This document shows, in pieces, positions 11,054 through 19,400 of a stretch of DNA of 51,336 bases. The stretch is from Asparagopsis taxiformis (Eukaryota; Rhodophyta; Florideophyceae; Bonnemaisoniales; Bonnemaisoniaceae). The DNA lies in contig JALQPE010001909.1 of NCBI GenBank assembly GCA_030407315.1, positions 1 through 51,336 of the forward strand. Reading direction: 5' to 3'. The translations under genes were made by a program, and so were the position numbers. The notes beneath the pieces are model-generated. The model was not told where the DNA came from. It ran no database searches and worked only from the letters and a program-made list of their open reading frames with translations. Numbering within the stretch: the first letter of the stretch is position 1; every line of letters starts with the position of its first letter.

Positions 11054-13343
11054 TCAACCATCCTCCATTACGCCAAAACCGTTATCAGCAGTGGCTGCAT
11101 GGCGCCGCTCCATGCCCCCATACTGTGGGGCATTGATTTCGACATTCAGGTTTGCACTCAGGTGTCCAGCATATGGGTCAACGACGAAAAGTTCTGCGCC
11201 AATTAGTCCTTGCGCAATCACACAATCCATTACAGCACCGAGGTTTGACGTAATATGCGATTGAATCCAATCCTCGGACACTAGAACAAGTGATGAGCAG
11301 CGGTTTACATCATCAACGACATGAACAATTCCAGACCCCTCTCCGCTTTGCCACACTTCAACAGCCTCTCTCGTCACAGTACGGCTTGCAAACACATGCC
11401 GTGACTGTGCACTAGTCCGCTGTTCGCTCTCGACAACGTCCGTTTCTTCCCTTGCTTGCGAGCCTTGGAGACAGACATGCAGTACACCACCATACCAACT
11501 AATTGCTGAAAAGCTACCCCCACATATTGACTGTACCTCCTTGTAAACTCCTTCTGCCGTGCACCTCCTTCCCCTTCGGTTCATCCAAACACTCCACAGT
11601 AGTCACTAGCCAAGCATCCAGGCGCGCCAGCGTTAGTATGCTCGTCTCTATGTCCATTACTTGTTCTGGTCGTATCGAATACCCCCTGAAGATGTCCAGC
11701 ACATTCACAGCTACTCGGTTGTTAAACCATGCATCACCATTCACTTCCATTTCGAAGCTGTCAGGAACCAAGCCTTTGCTGTATCGCAGCTCTGAGAACG
11801 GTGCCGTTCGCCACCTCCCCATATCCAAATCACCGTTACTTTCCCGTTTCAAAAGCTTCTCAGACGCTTCGCGCTTTTGTTCCTCTCGCTCGTCCATCTC
11901 AGCTCGCGTCGTCAGCATCGTGCATCTAGACATTAATTTCGTGTACCCCAGCGAACCGAACAATCTGTCCCTCGCATTACGCTTCCGTGCACTCATCACG
12001 TCGGACAGTTTCTGCGTCACCTTCACTTTCAATTCCTTGCTCCCCGCCACAGCCTCTTGACAGCACACACGCTGCTCCTCATCGGAAAACACATCACACC
12101 ACGGACTTTGACGCAGTACGTGTCGCACCAAGTCATTCAGCAGATCACTCTCGTCTCTGTACGAAGGTGTATACCACTGCAGATTCTTGATGATATAGCC
12201 CGGAGGGGTAGCAATATATCCTACACCGTTTTCGCTCCAAAGTGTCCCTTCTACCGGCTCTACCTCGATGGTACGTCCAGTCCAACGTCTCTGTGTTTGT
12301 TCCGCTATAGGGTCCAGCTCCATAGTCTCGTTCTTGCACTACTTTGTCAGGTTTTCCTCAACCGCCCTAAGAACTCCAAGGTATTTCACAGGAATGGCTT
12401 TCTGTATTTTCGACTTACCGCCACCGTGATCACTGATTCTACCTGTTCTCGCAATTGCAGTAAGGCTGGCATTTTCCGCCTGCAGAGTCTTCACCTTAGC
12501 CTCCAACGCAACAATCTCCGTGGTGAGCGCCTTGTTTGCTATGTCCTGGCTAAACACTTTTTTTCCAGCTCCGCGATCTTCTTCTTCTGCGCATTGATGC
12601 GACTCGCCATTAAATCGATGGATTCCGGCGGATGCAACCTCTCTGCCCTCACCGTCCCCCCATCTCCCACGCTATCGGGAATATGATGTCCTCCATCGGC
12701 AATAGCCTGACGTCACGGGGGCGTTACGCGCATATTTGGCACCAATGACGGTCTGTTGTGACGAGGCCCGCACTCCGGCTGCTCTCTCCCCTCAGTACCA
12801 CCTGACCGCCGATGATAGTTGGCATCCTGTGAACGTTGCTCAGAAACAACATCCCTTGCCGCTATCCTCGGGTCCCTGACTGCATTACCTGCTGGGGCTG
12901 ATGTACTCGGCATAGTTGGCGCAGTGGGGGTCACAGCCTCCAGTGTCTCGCGAACCCCCGGCTGGGACTCCGTCTGCAGCACCTCCGCATCTGCCAACCC
13001 GGGAGGAACTACCTTTGCCATAGCACTCTGCCGCAATTCCAACATGTTTTGAGCCACTATCATGTCATCATCATGATGTTCACTGTCCCTGCGAGCACGC
13101 TTGCCTCTTGCCTCGGTCAAGCCCCATCTCTCTCCGCGCTGTTCCTCCTTCCTCACTTTCTCGCTGCCGATCCCCAGTTCTGCGCCGGTCCGTCTTGCGA
13201 CTACCGGACCGCGGTTCAATGCTGCCGGTAGGCCCAGACCGCTTCTTCGCACGGGATTGTCGGGCACTCGATACAGCAGCTGCTGACCGGTTTTTCTGGA
13301 GGCCCGGAGGCTTTGGAGCTTTCTTCGCAATACGCGGCGGCAT
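11054..13343 (-). pseudogene. Second gene of the DNA transposon, unknown, frameshifted
   Basis: Likely starts at ATG 13343 (MPPRIAKKAPKPPG) with a basic, Arg/Lys-rich N-terminus. A disordered Ala/Pro/Thr region follows to about 12713, then a coiled coil near 12600-12430 (KKKIAELEKK, then ALEAKVKTLQAENASL). A globular part covers 12323-11054 (for example KNLQWYTPSYRDESDLLNDL and MSARKRNARDRLFGSLGY). Frames change near 13280, 12560, 12340 and 11560. The gene ends 77 bp from the transposase stop, tail to tail. Two convergent genes suggest an accessory or regulatory partner of the transposase, but I recognise no domain and do not assign a function. Confidence 0.45.
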
Positions 13344-13603
13344 AATGAAGCTTTCCCCGAAGCGATGGAACGATTGAGTTGCACGAGATACAAAAAGATT
13401 GCTGTATAGTGTCGGTAACCACAACGGTCTGGGATGAACGTTCAGGTCAGGTCAAGTACCGGAGAATACGCCAACAGCCCAGATTGTATACGGTAGGCAG
13501 TCATCAACAGTATTTAATGAGGTACAATTACAGCTGTCGAGCTAGGCCGCGAGCACCCCTATGTCCGGAAGACGTCCTGATTTGAATTAAAATTTGGGCT
13601 ATT

Positions 13604-13637
13604 CTCAAAAACATGCACATGTGAACATGTTTTTGAG
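13604..13637. repeat. Hairpin in the spacer between transposon gene and MTase-SET
   Basis: CTCAAAAACATG at 13604-13615 pairs perfectly with CATGTTTTTGAG at 13626-13637 around a 10-nt loop. It could act as a terminator- or processing-type structure for the minus-strand transcription unit ending at 14001. The rest of 13,400-14,000 has no supported gene. A Cys-rich minus-strand frame at 13815-13528 lacks recognisable homology. Confidence 0.5.
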
Positions 13638-14000
13638 ATGGGGGTGTGCCGTACGGCACTTTCGACCGCCCAAATCGATGTTTTTTGCAATATTTTTTCT
13701 GCCCTGAATTGTAGAATTTCTGGGCTGGACAGCAATGCAACTGAGCTGGACATGCACCGGGCGTCCATTTCAACTTGGTCGTGTATTTTGCATCTGCACG
13801 CATAACAGCATCCAAGCAGTCAGGTTCACTGCTCGGACGAAGTGCATCTAGAGTGTGAACGATTGGTTTTTGACAGGCGAGTACTGCTCAATAGGTTTCA
13901 CCCTGGAGTAATGGTGGCTGGACATGCTGCATTATATGATATACTTCAACTCTGGAACGTAGCTTTATTTGTAGTCGAAATGAAAACATCTTTCGTGACC

Positions 14001-15782
14001 CTAATTCCATGCTCTAAACGCTGTCCCATAATGAACGTAGAGCTCCTGCCCCGGACGGATATCGCGGATTGCACGTACTACAATGATCTTCGGATTTTCT
14101 AGGTCCTTCGCCTTGAGCTTCTTCCCCGTCGAACCGCTGCTGTAGTTCTCGACAAACTCGACGTTGGCCATCCGCCTGGTGTCTTCCGCCGGAGTGTCCT
14201 CACCTCGCAAATACCGCGGGTCGTTGATGAACTGCGCCGAACAGAACGGAGCCGGAACAATCCAAATTGGATGCTCGATGTTTTCGTCGTCCTCCGCTGT
14301 TGCATACAGCTTGATGGCATACATCAAGAATGTTTCCTTCGTTATCGCCATGTGACCCTCTCCGTACGCGAACCTCATCGACTCCTTGCTCATATCAGAG
14401 TACACAACAGTTCCGTAGTATGCACATACTTCGTCGCCAACATTAAATGTCTGTTCAGCGAAGAGCCCTCTTCCTGCATTTGGATGCTTAATCAGCGATG
14501 GTCGAACGCTCAATTTTTTCGCAACACAATCGTGTGCCCGCATCACGCGAGGGTTTTCAGTTTGCAACCAGCGGCGCAGGGAAGGTGGCCAATAATGTAC
14601 CGGTTTTTCCATGTGCTCGTGCGACGCAATCGACTCTGGGCACAGCTGCCAGAGGTACTGCCGAATATATTTCGGGAACCTCTGGTACAGGGGAAGGCCA
14701 GGTGGGGGTTCGATGATCCTGCGTTCCCTCTGTGTACGCATCGTGACAGAGGGGGACGCCAAGAACTTCTCCGCACTCTGTTTCGCTTCTGTCGTGACCC
14801 TCATGTCAGTGTTGTTTGAAAGAATTACACGTGACATGACTGCACACAGCTTTGGAAGCGATCGTGCCACACACAATTTGTCCATGTCACTGCCGACGAA
14901 AACACGGTGCTCAGGCAAGCTCATAGCTGCTTTTCCCGTTGCGAAAGTGCCAGAGAATGGATCGACAACAATATCACCAGGCTGTGAATGCTGGCTGATC
15001 AACTCCATCATGAGAGCGACGCTCTTCTGCTCTGCACGAACTCTGACCGTAGCACCGGTTGTGCTCCTTGTTCGCCACACCATCTCATTCGAATCGATGG
15101 CGGGCATATTGATGGTGACGTTGCACCACGCCGGGTACGTGCCGTCCATGTATCCGTGGTTCCTATAGGCCACCATCTCGCTTCCAGTCTTGAACGGAAC
15201 ACCTCGCTTCCAGAAGTGGATAGCGACCTCTGCCATGTTCATGCGTTGGTACCTCTTCCGCCCCGGCATTTGATAGAGGTGCCCAGGTAGTCGGACAAAC
15301 AACAGAGGTACCTCGTCAACGAAGAAAACTGAATTCCGAACGACGTCCTCCTCCTCCTCGTCCTCCTCATCCTCCTCATCCACACTTTCTTCGCCACTGT
15401 GCTGCGATGCTTCGGAGTCCGAATTCATGGACGTAACCTCTTCTTCATCCGACCCGTCATCACTGGCAGCAGCATCGGTTGGGCCTTCTGACTGCGGTCC
15501 TTTGTACGTTTCCAAGTAATGGAACCATTCGTAGAACTGCAAAACGGAGCAGAACACGATGCCGTGGCCACCGGGGCGCAACAGCTCGTCAAACACTTCG
15601 ATGCTAGCCTGCATATCTTCTGCAGTTAGCCTGTCGTACGAAGAGTTGGAATCGTTCCTCTTACGACGAACATTGTAGGGCGGATCTGTCAGAATGAGCT
15701 GAACGTTGCCCGTGATGGGCACGTGTTCTCGGCTCTCGTCGGCACTGACCAATCTTCGAAAGGGACGTCGTACACCCGGCAA
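14001..15782 (-). CDS. DNA amino-methyltransferase fused to a SET domain
   Basis: An open frame of 593 codons counted from the TTG at 15782; no ATG lies near the start. Residues about 26-300 are a beta-class DNA amino-methyltransferase. Catalytic motif IV is LTDPPYN (D33-P-P-Y36), then LRPGGHGIVF, then QKSVALMMELI (the usual K-P...L..LI position), and last the SAM-binding motif DPFSGTFATGKAA (D274). The order IV then I is diagnostic of this class. DPPY, not SPPY, favours N6-adenine over N4-cytosine. An acidic Glu/Asp insert occupies about 105-147. Residues about 420-593 form a SET domain: AGRGLFA (436-442), FINDPRY (518-524, in place of the usual F-x-N-H) and GQELYVHYG (578-586). It follows the unknown-domain ORF in a -1 frame, and part of the expected MTase N-terminus (YDVPFEDWS) lies in that other frame. 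Probably a nuclear, chromatin-directed enzyme; both substrates are inferred. Confidence 0.88.
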   Translation of the reverse strand: MPGVRRPFRRLVSADESREHVPITGNVQLILTDPPYNVRRKRNDSNSSYDRLTAEDMQASIEVFDELLRPGGHGIVFCSVLQFYEWFHYLETYKGPQSEGPTDAAASDDGSDEEEVTSMNSDSEASQHSGEESVDEEDEEDEEEEDVVRNSVFFVDEVPLLFVRLPGHLYQMPGRKRYQRMNMAEVAIHFWKRGVPFKTGSEMVAYRNHGYMDGTYPAWCNVTINMPAIDSNEMVWRTRSTTGATVRVRAEQKSVALMMELISQHSQPGDIVVDPFSGTFATGKAAMSLPEHRVFVGSDMDKLCVARSLPKLCAVMSRVILSNNTDMRVTTEAKQSAEKFLASPSVTMRTQRERRIIEPPPGLPLYQRFPKYIRQYLWQLCPESIASHEHMEKPVHYWPPSLRRWLQTENPRVMRAHDCVAKKLSVRPSLIKHPNAGRGLFAEQTFNVGDEVCAYYGTVVYSDMSKESMRFAYGEGHMAITKETFLMYAIKLYATAEDDENIEHPIWIVPAPFCSAQFINDPRYLRGEDTPAEDTRRMANVEFVENYSSGSTGKKLKAKDLENPKIIVVRAIRDIRPGQELYVHYGTAFRAWN

Positions 15783-17344
15783 TATTGACTCATTTTCGAA
15801 AGAAAGTCCTTTGCGAGAGCCTGCCCTTCACTTTCCTGCTCTTCTGTCGCAGACGGTGACGGGGGAGACGACGGCCCTTGGGCAGTAAGACTGGTCCTCC
15901 CAGGTCCAAGTTGAAGCCTGGTTGTGTGTCTTGTCGACGGAACCAAACCTCTCCCTCCTGTGTTGCGACGAGTGGGAGTGTCATCAACCGGCTTGGGGAC
16001 CTTTTCTGCGTTCGCGGCTTGTGGTGCCGGGCGGAGGACAGCCATAACGTCTTCGTCGAGGGTGTCAAAGTACGCTGGCAGCTTGTCCGGATTTCCGCTT
16101 GACAAGTATATTTCCAGCGCCCCCCAGCGGTCGGACTCCGGCCAGGTGTACAGGTCCGGGTTGACGATAAGAAACTGCAACCGGTCGAAGAACTTCCTCA
16201 CAAGGTCCCTAAATGCACTGTGCTGCGCACTGGTTCTTGTCTCTACTTTTCCACCGTATCCATCAGGATGAGATAGGGGAGCTTTGTCGTGGTAGAGATC
16301 TAGCTTCTGCTCTATCGGTGCGAATAGACCTTCATCGAGCACGTCAAACCAATGCTCACTGCTGTCGAAAATGATGTACGGCGCCATCAACTCTTCGAAG
16401 CTGGAAAACTTTGCGGCGAAGGCCACATCGGTCCAAGCATGGTATAAAACTTGAACCACGTAACAAGCTCGATTAGTGCTTTTCCGATGGGCTGGGACGC
16501 GTGCGGCTTCGTTCCCCTCTTCGGCCGCGTCGCCTATTCGGCGACGCGGCAGGTTCTTGTTGTGATTTCGGATGATAGACAGCGCTTGGAAATACATCAA
16601 TACCTCGAACGTTTCCGGTGGAGCAAGAACGAAGGCGCTTGGTTCCCCGCGCTGCGGCGCCTGTAGTGGCGAAGGAAGCATGTTACATCCAATAAGGAAG
16701 GTCTGCGGCACGATCCCAGAAAGGATGCAGTGCTCAACCCATTGCCCGATACGCTCATCCTGTCTTGAAAACTCGGCAATCGGTAATGCCAGACGAACAA
16801 TCTGCTTGGCTCGCTCAACGTTCATCTCTGCCATGACGATTTCGGCAACATCCGCCTCGACTCCAGCATTCTTCGAACGACCGCTGAAGGCCATGCTGAG
16901 TCGACCTTGCAGCGCCGCAAATTGTTCTTCCGTGCCCTGCGCAACCCAAGCGCCAAGGTCCGCGTATGTGAAACCTCCCGGCTTGTCCGTCAAGTCTGCG
17001 AAACTTGAGTGGGCGAATAAATCCAGCAAGAGGCGGAGGAAGTCTTTGCCAGCGAGAGTAGTTTCGCGGGCGGCGCGACCTACGTTTCGACGTGTACCCA
17101 TGTCACTAGAATCCTCCCAAGGGCTAGCGGGTTCGCGCAGAATTGGCACGGTTGCGTCGTCAACGAGCAGCCAGCTCACGCCTAAACGGCAATGCTTGTG
17201 AATCAAACACCATGAGCTCGTCAGCATTAGCTGGATAAAATTCCCCCGAGGAACGCCAATTGGCAGTTGGCTTAGGCGCCCGAGGAGGGGTATCATGCGA
17301 TGGAACCGCCGGCGCTGGCGCGGACGCAACAGCGTAAGGATCAA
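15689..17344 (-). CDS. Unknown structural-like protein preceding the methyltransferase
   Basis: A 551-codon open frame with no ATG at its 5' edge; the first plausible internal ATG outside the upstream overlap is at 17101 (MGTRRNVGR). A helical globular part covers about residues 80-440, with LAGKDFLRLLLDLFAH, SFEELMAPYIIFDSSEHW and VLDEGLFAPIEQK. A Pro/Thr/Ser-rich linker follows. The C-terminus overlaps the methyltransferase frame by 94 nt. The last coherent residues, CRVYDVPFEDWS, look like the start of the methyltransferase fold, so the two frames probably make one polyprotein joined by a -1 shift or separated by a one-base indel. The upstream overlap with the coiled-coil ORF is 185 nt. 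I recognise no family. A segment resembles one encoded at about 33.8-34.1 kb. Confidence 0.6.
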   Translation of the reverse strand: MILTLLRPRQRRRFHRMIPLLGRLSQLPIGVPRGNFIQLMLTSSWCLIHKHCRLGVSWLLVDDATVPILREPASPWEDSSDMGTRRNVGRAARETTLAGKDFLRLLLDLFAHSSFADLTDKPGGFTYADLGAWVAQGTEEQFAALQGRLSMAFSGRSKNAGVEADVAEIVMAEMNVERAKQIVRLALPIAEFSRQDERIGQWVEHCILSGIVPQTFLIGCNMLPSPLQAPQRGEPSAFVLAPPETFEVLMYFQALSIIRNHNKNLPRRRIGDAAEEGNEAARVPAHRKSTNRACYVVQVLYHAWTDVAFAAKFSSFEELMAPYIIFDSSEHWFDVLDEGLFAPIEQKLDLYHDKAPLSHPDGYGGKVETRTSAQHSAFRDLVRKFFDRLQFLIVNPDLYTWPESDRWGALEIYLSSGNPDKLPAYFDTLDEDVMAVLRPAPQAANAEKVPKPVDDTPTRRNTGGRGLVPSTRHTTRLQLGPGRTSLTAQGPSSPPSPSATEEQESEGQALAKDFLSKMSQYCRVYDVPFEDWSVPTRAENTCPSRATFSSF

Positions 17345-18248
17345 CTAGGGCGGTGCCCGACGGCCTCACGCCTGCTGATGCATTAACGGGAACAGGACCA
17401 GCCCCACTCCGGGTAACTTTGCCAGAAGAGGCGTACGGGTCTACAGCCGACTCGACAAGCTGAGCATTAGCTCTTTCGGCCTCTGCCCTTTCGGCTTCTG
17501 CCTTTTCGGCTTCCGCACGAGCGGCTTCGCGACGCAACTCTTCTTCCCTACGCTTACGAGCGTCCGCCAAAATCTGCTGATTGCGGCGACCATAGTCCTC
17601 GTAAGGATTCGCAGAAGCGTCACGACCAGAAGAGGTACGAACCGCAGGAGCGGAGGGACGAGCCAACGACGGCCGGGAGCTTGGCGAAGGCCTAACATTC
17701 GACTGCCTCAATGGCTTGAGCGTAGCGCCCCCCTCGGCAATAACTTCAACGACCTCTTCGGCAGCAGCCGACATAGCTCCTTTTGGAGACGGCCCAGTGG
17801 CCTTAACGGGTTCGCCTTCACGCGATGGCGGATTGGCCGATAACGGCTTGGCAATGGCCACGGGTGTGGACGGCTTCGGGGAAGCAGGGGATTCGGTTGG
17901 ACCGACGTTGCCACCTTGTGCACTTGCCCTAGCGGGAGGAACCGACTTCTCGGAGCGCGAAGGAGTCCCGACGACTTTGCCGGAAGGCGAGGCTGTCTCA
18001 GCCGAAGCCTTGGCGGCAGTCGAACGAGTTCGCGTTTGCGATGAAGCCGCGGAGGCGATCGGCGCGCTTGTCGCGGGAGGCGAAGAGGACTTGGCCGGCG
18101 TTGGCGTGGCCCCGGTGCGGGAAGAGGACGCCTGGTGGCGAGTGGTTGGGCGGCGAACGCTTGAACGCGTGGTTGGACGGTTGGGTGAACCCATATTGTC
18201 CCCTTCCTCTTCGGAGGATTCGAATTGAATCGGAGCGCGAGGGGGCAT
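17160..18248 (-). CDS. Ala/Pro-rich coiled-coil protein with DPYA motifs
   Basis: Starts at a good ATG (18248; MPPRAPIQFESSEEEGDN) and runs 362 codons. Residues 1-210 are Ser/Thr/Pro/Ala-rich and probably disordered. About 225-262 is a strongly charged helix with Ala/Glu/Arg repeats (KRREEELRREAARAEAEKAE). VDPYASSG and VDPYAVAS motifs follow. The final coherent segment, PANADELMVFDSQALPF, is overlapped by the next ORF. It is the 5'-most frame of the minus-strand cluster and the only one with a clear ATG, so it likely begins the whole polyprotein. Its composition resembles Gag-like or scaffold proteins. DPYA motifs also occur in the antisense ORF of element 2, which may mean kinship; this is by eye only. 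Confidence 0.6.
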   Translation of the reverse strand: MPPRAPIQFESSEEEGDNMGSPNRPTTRSSVRRPTTRHQASSSRTGATPTPAKSSSPPATSAPIASAASSQTRTRSTAAKASAETASPSGKVVGTPSRSEKSVPPARASAQGGNVGPTESPASPKPSTPVAIAKPLSANPPSREGEPVKATGPSPKGAMSAAAEEVVEVIAEGGATLKPLRQSNVRPSPSSRPSLARPSAPAVRTSSGRDASANPYEDYGRRNQQILADARKRREEELRREAARAEAEKAEAERAEAERANAQLVESAVDPYASSGKVTRSGAGPVPVNASAGVRPSGTALVDPYAVASAPAPAVPSHDTPPRAPKPTANWRSSGEFYPANADELMVFDSQALPFRRELAAR

Positions 18249-19400
18249 CTTAAAAAGCCAGTAGAGGCGAGGAAGGACGTTGCTAAAAACCCTGAAGCGG
18301 GATAGACAAAATGGCCTATTGGCTTAAATCTCCAAGAGGGAGCCGCGGTACGCAACCCTGAATGGGATTCGCAAGGCGATTGGCCGGGAGATGAATTCAA
18401 AGCCTCGAGTTGGCACCGCTCACGCGATCGCGCGGTAAACTATCTTGCAGATGGATGCAAAACCCTTTGAGGGATGACGGAAGGGACACGAACGCTCGTA
18501 CACTGTGGACACCGAAGGGGTGAGCACGCTCTTTCGCGTGGGATCGATAAGAAACCTGCAACAGGTGTTGATTCCAATGGGAAACGGTCGGTGGACCGCC
18601 GGAAGAGTCGGATGGACTAAACGAATTTATCGAACACGCGCCGCGCGCGGGAAATTTTGAATTGCACAATGCAACGGCCACAGCCAAAAATTGTAATTTT
18701 TATTTGATCAAATTTTGTCGGGACGACAAATCTCTCAGGAGGGGGCCATGTCGTACCGCCTGGCGGTCCTCGCCGATCGAGGCGTGTCGCTTCCCTATTG
18801 GGTACCCACTTAAGGGATGTGCCAATCACAAGGCACCAGCCAACTGGCGTGTTTCCTATACTTGGGACAAGCTAAGGCTGACAAATAACCCTATCCGGGC
18901 CCATCGGCCCCGGCCAAGACCCCACAAGGGGCAAATTTCTAACTTAAGCTAACCAGCTGTACATTACAATGTAAGCCTAACTGGCAATAACCTCGCGGGT
19001 AGGCGAGTGCCGTTAACTGGGCTCTGGTTGGTCAATAACTGGATATTTATTCCTAACCACTAACCCTAGCTTACAGTAGACTTAGGATAAATACGCCACT
19101 GGAATAGCCAGTAGGCACGGTTTCTAGAGTAACGTAAACTCAAGTGGAATTACGACCCATTGGAACAGTGTTCGCATACCTATTGTTCAACCCCTCTCCG
19201 GGAAAACCTTAGGGTTAGCCAACAGCTCGACGGATTACGTCACTCGCTCTATCCATACGCCTCTCGCGTGAGCACCCCTTCGTCGCACAACCCCCTCCGG
19301 GTAACGACACCTTCTCTCTTACGAGACTACCCGCTGGGTACCTATAAGGTTCATCTGCTCTACCACTTCCTCTACCGAGGCTCGGGACACCTGTCGGGTG
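18249..19400. other. Non-coding region dense in short hairpins
   Basis: No gene is supported here. The sequence carries many 4-6 bp stems with 3-5 nt loops, spaced about 20-40 bases apart. Examples are AACCTGCAACAGGT near 18556, CCCTATTGGG near 18793, ACCCCACAAGGGG near 18922, TACCCGCTGGGTA near 19328, CACCTGTCGGGTG near 19388 and CCGCTCTAGCGG at 19407. It lies between the ATG of the coiled-coil ORF (-) and the truncated retroelement (+), so it may contain the 5' leader/promoter or a terminal repeat of the methyltransferase unit. Confidence 0.45.

Larger units (their letters stand above)
7127..13400. mobile_element. Decayed Plavaka/CMC-like DNA transposon, copy 1
   Basis: From about 7127 to 8540 this sequence is closely duplicated at about 49,920-51,336. 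It contains a decayed transposase (+, 7940-10977) converging on a second gene (-, 13343-11054). The left end is marked by repeats of GTCAGACTCAAAA at 7127 and 7253 and a 38-bp palindrome at 7316. No matching right terminus was identified, so 13,400 is only the last position attributable to the second gene. The element could extend further and include the methyltransferase cluster. Identical left ends in two places show this is a dispersed repeat. Confidence 0.6.

Noticed and set aside
14001..15782. MT-A70 (METTL-type) host RNA/DNA methyltransferase
   Set aside because: MT-A70 has DPPW and lacks a C-terminal DPF.G motif I; this protein has DPPY followed by DPFSGT, the beta-class order.
14001..15782. 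DIRS-type retrotransposon methyltransferase
   Set aside because: No reverse transcriptase or tyrosine recombinase accompanies it on the same strand, and DIRS methylases are not SET fusions.
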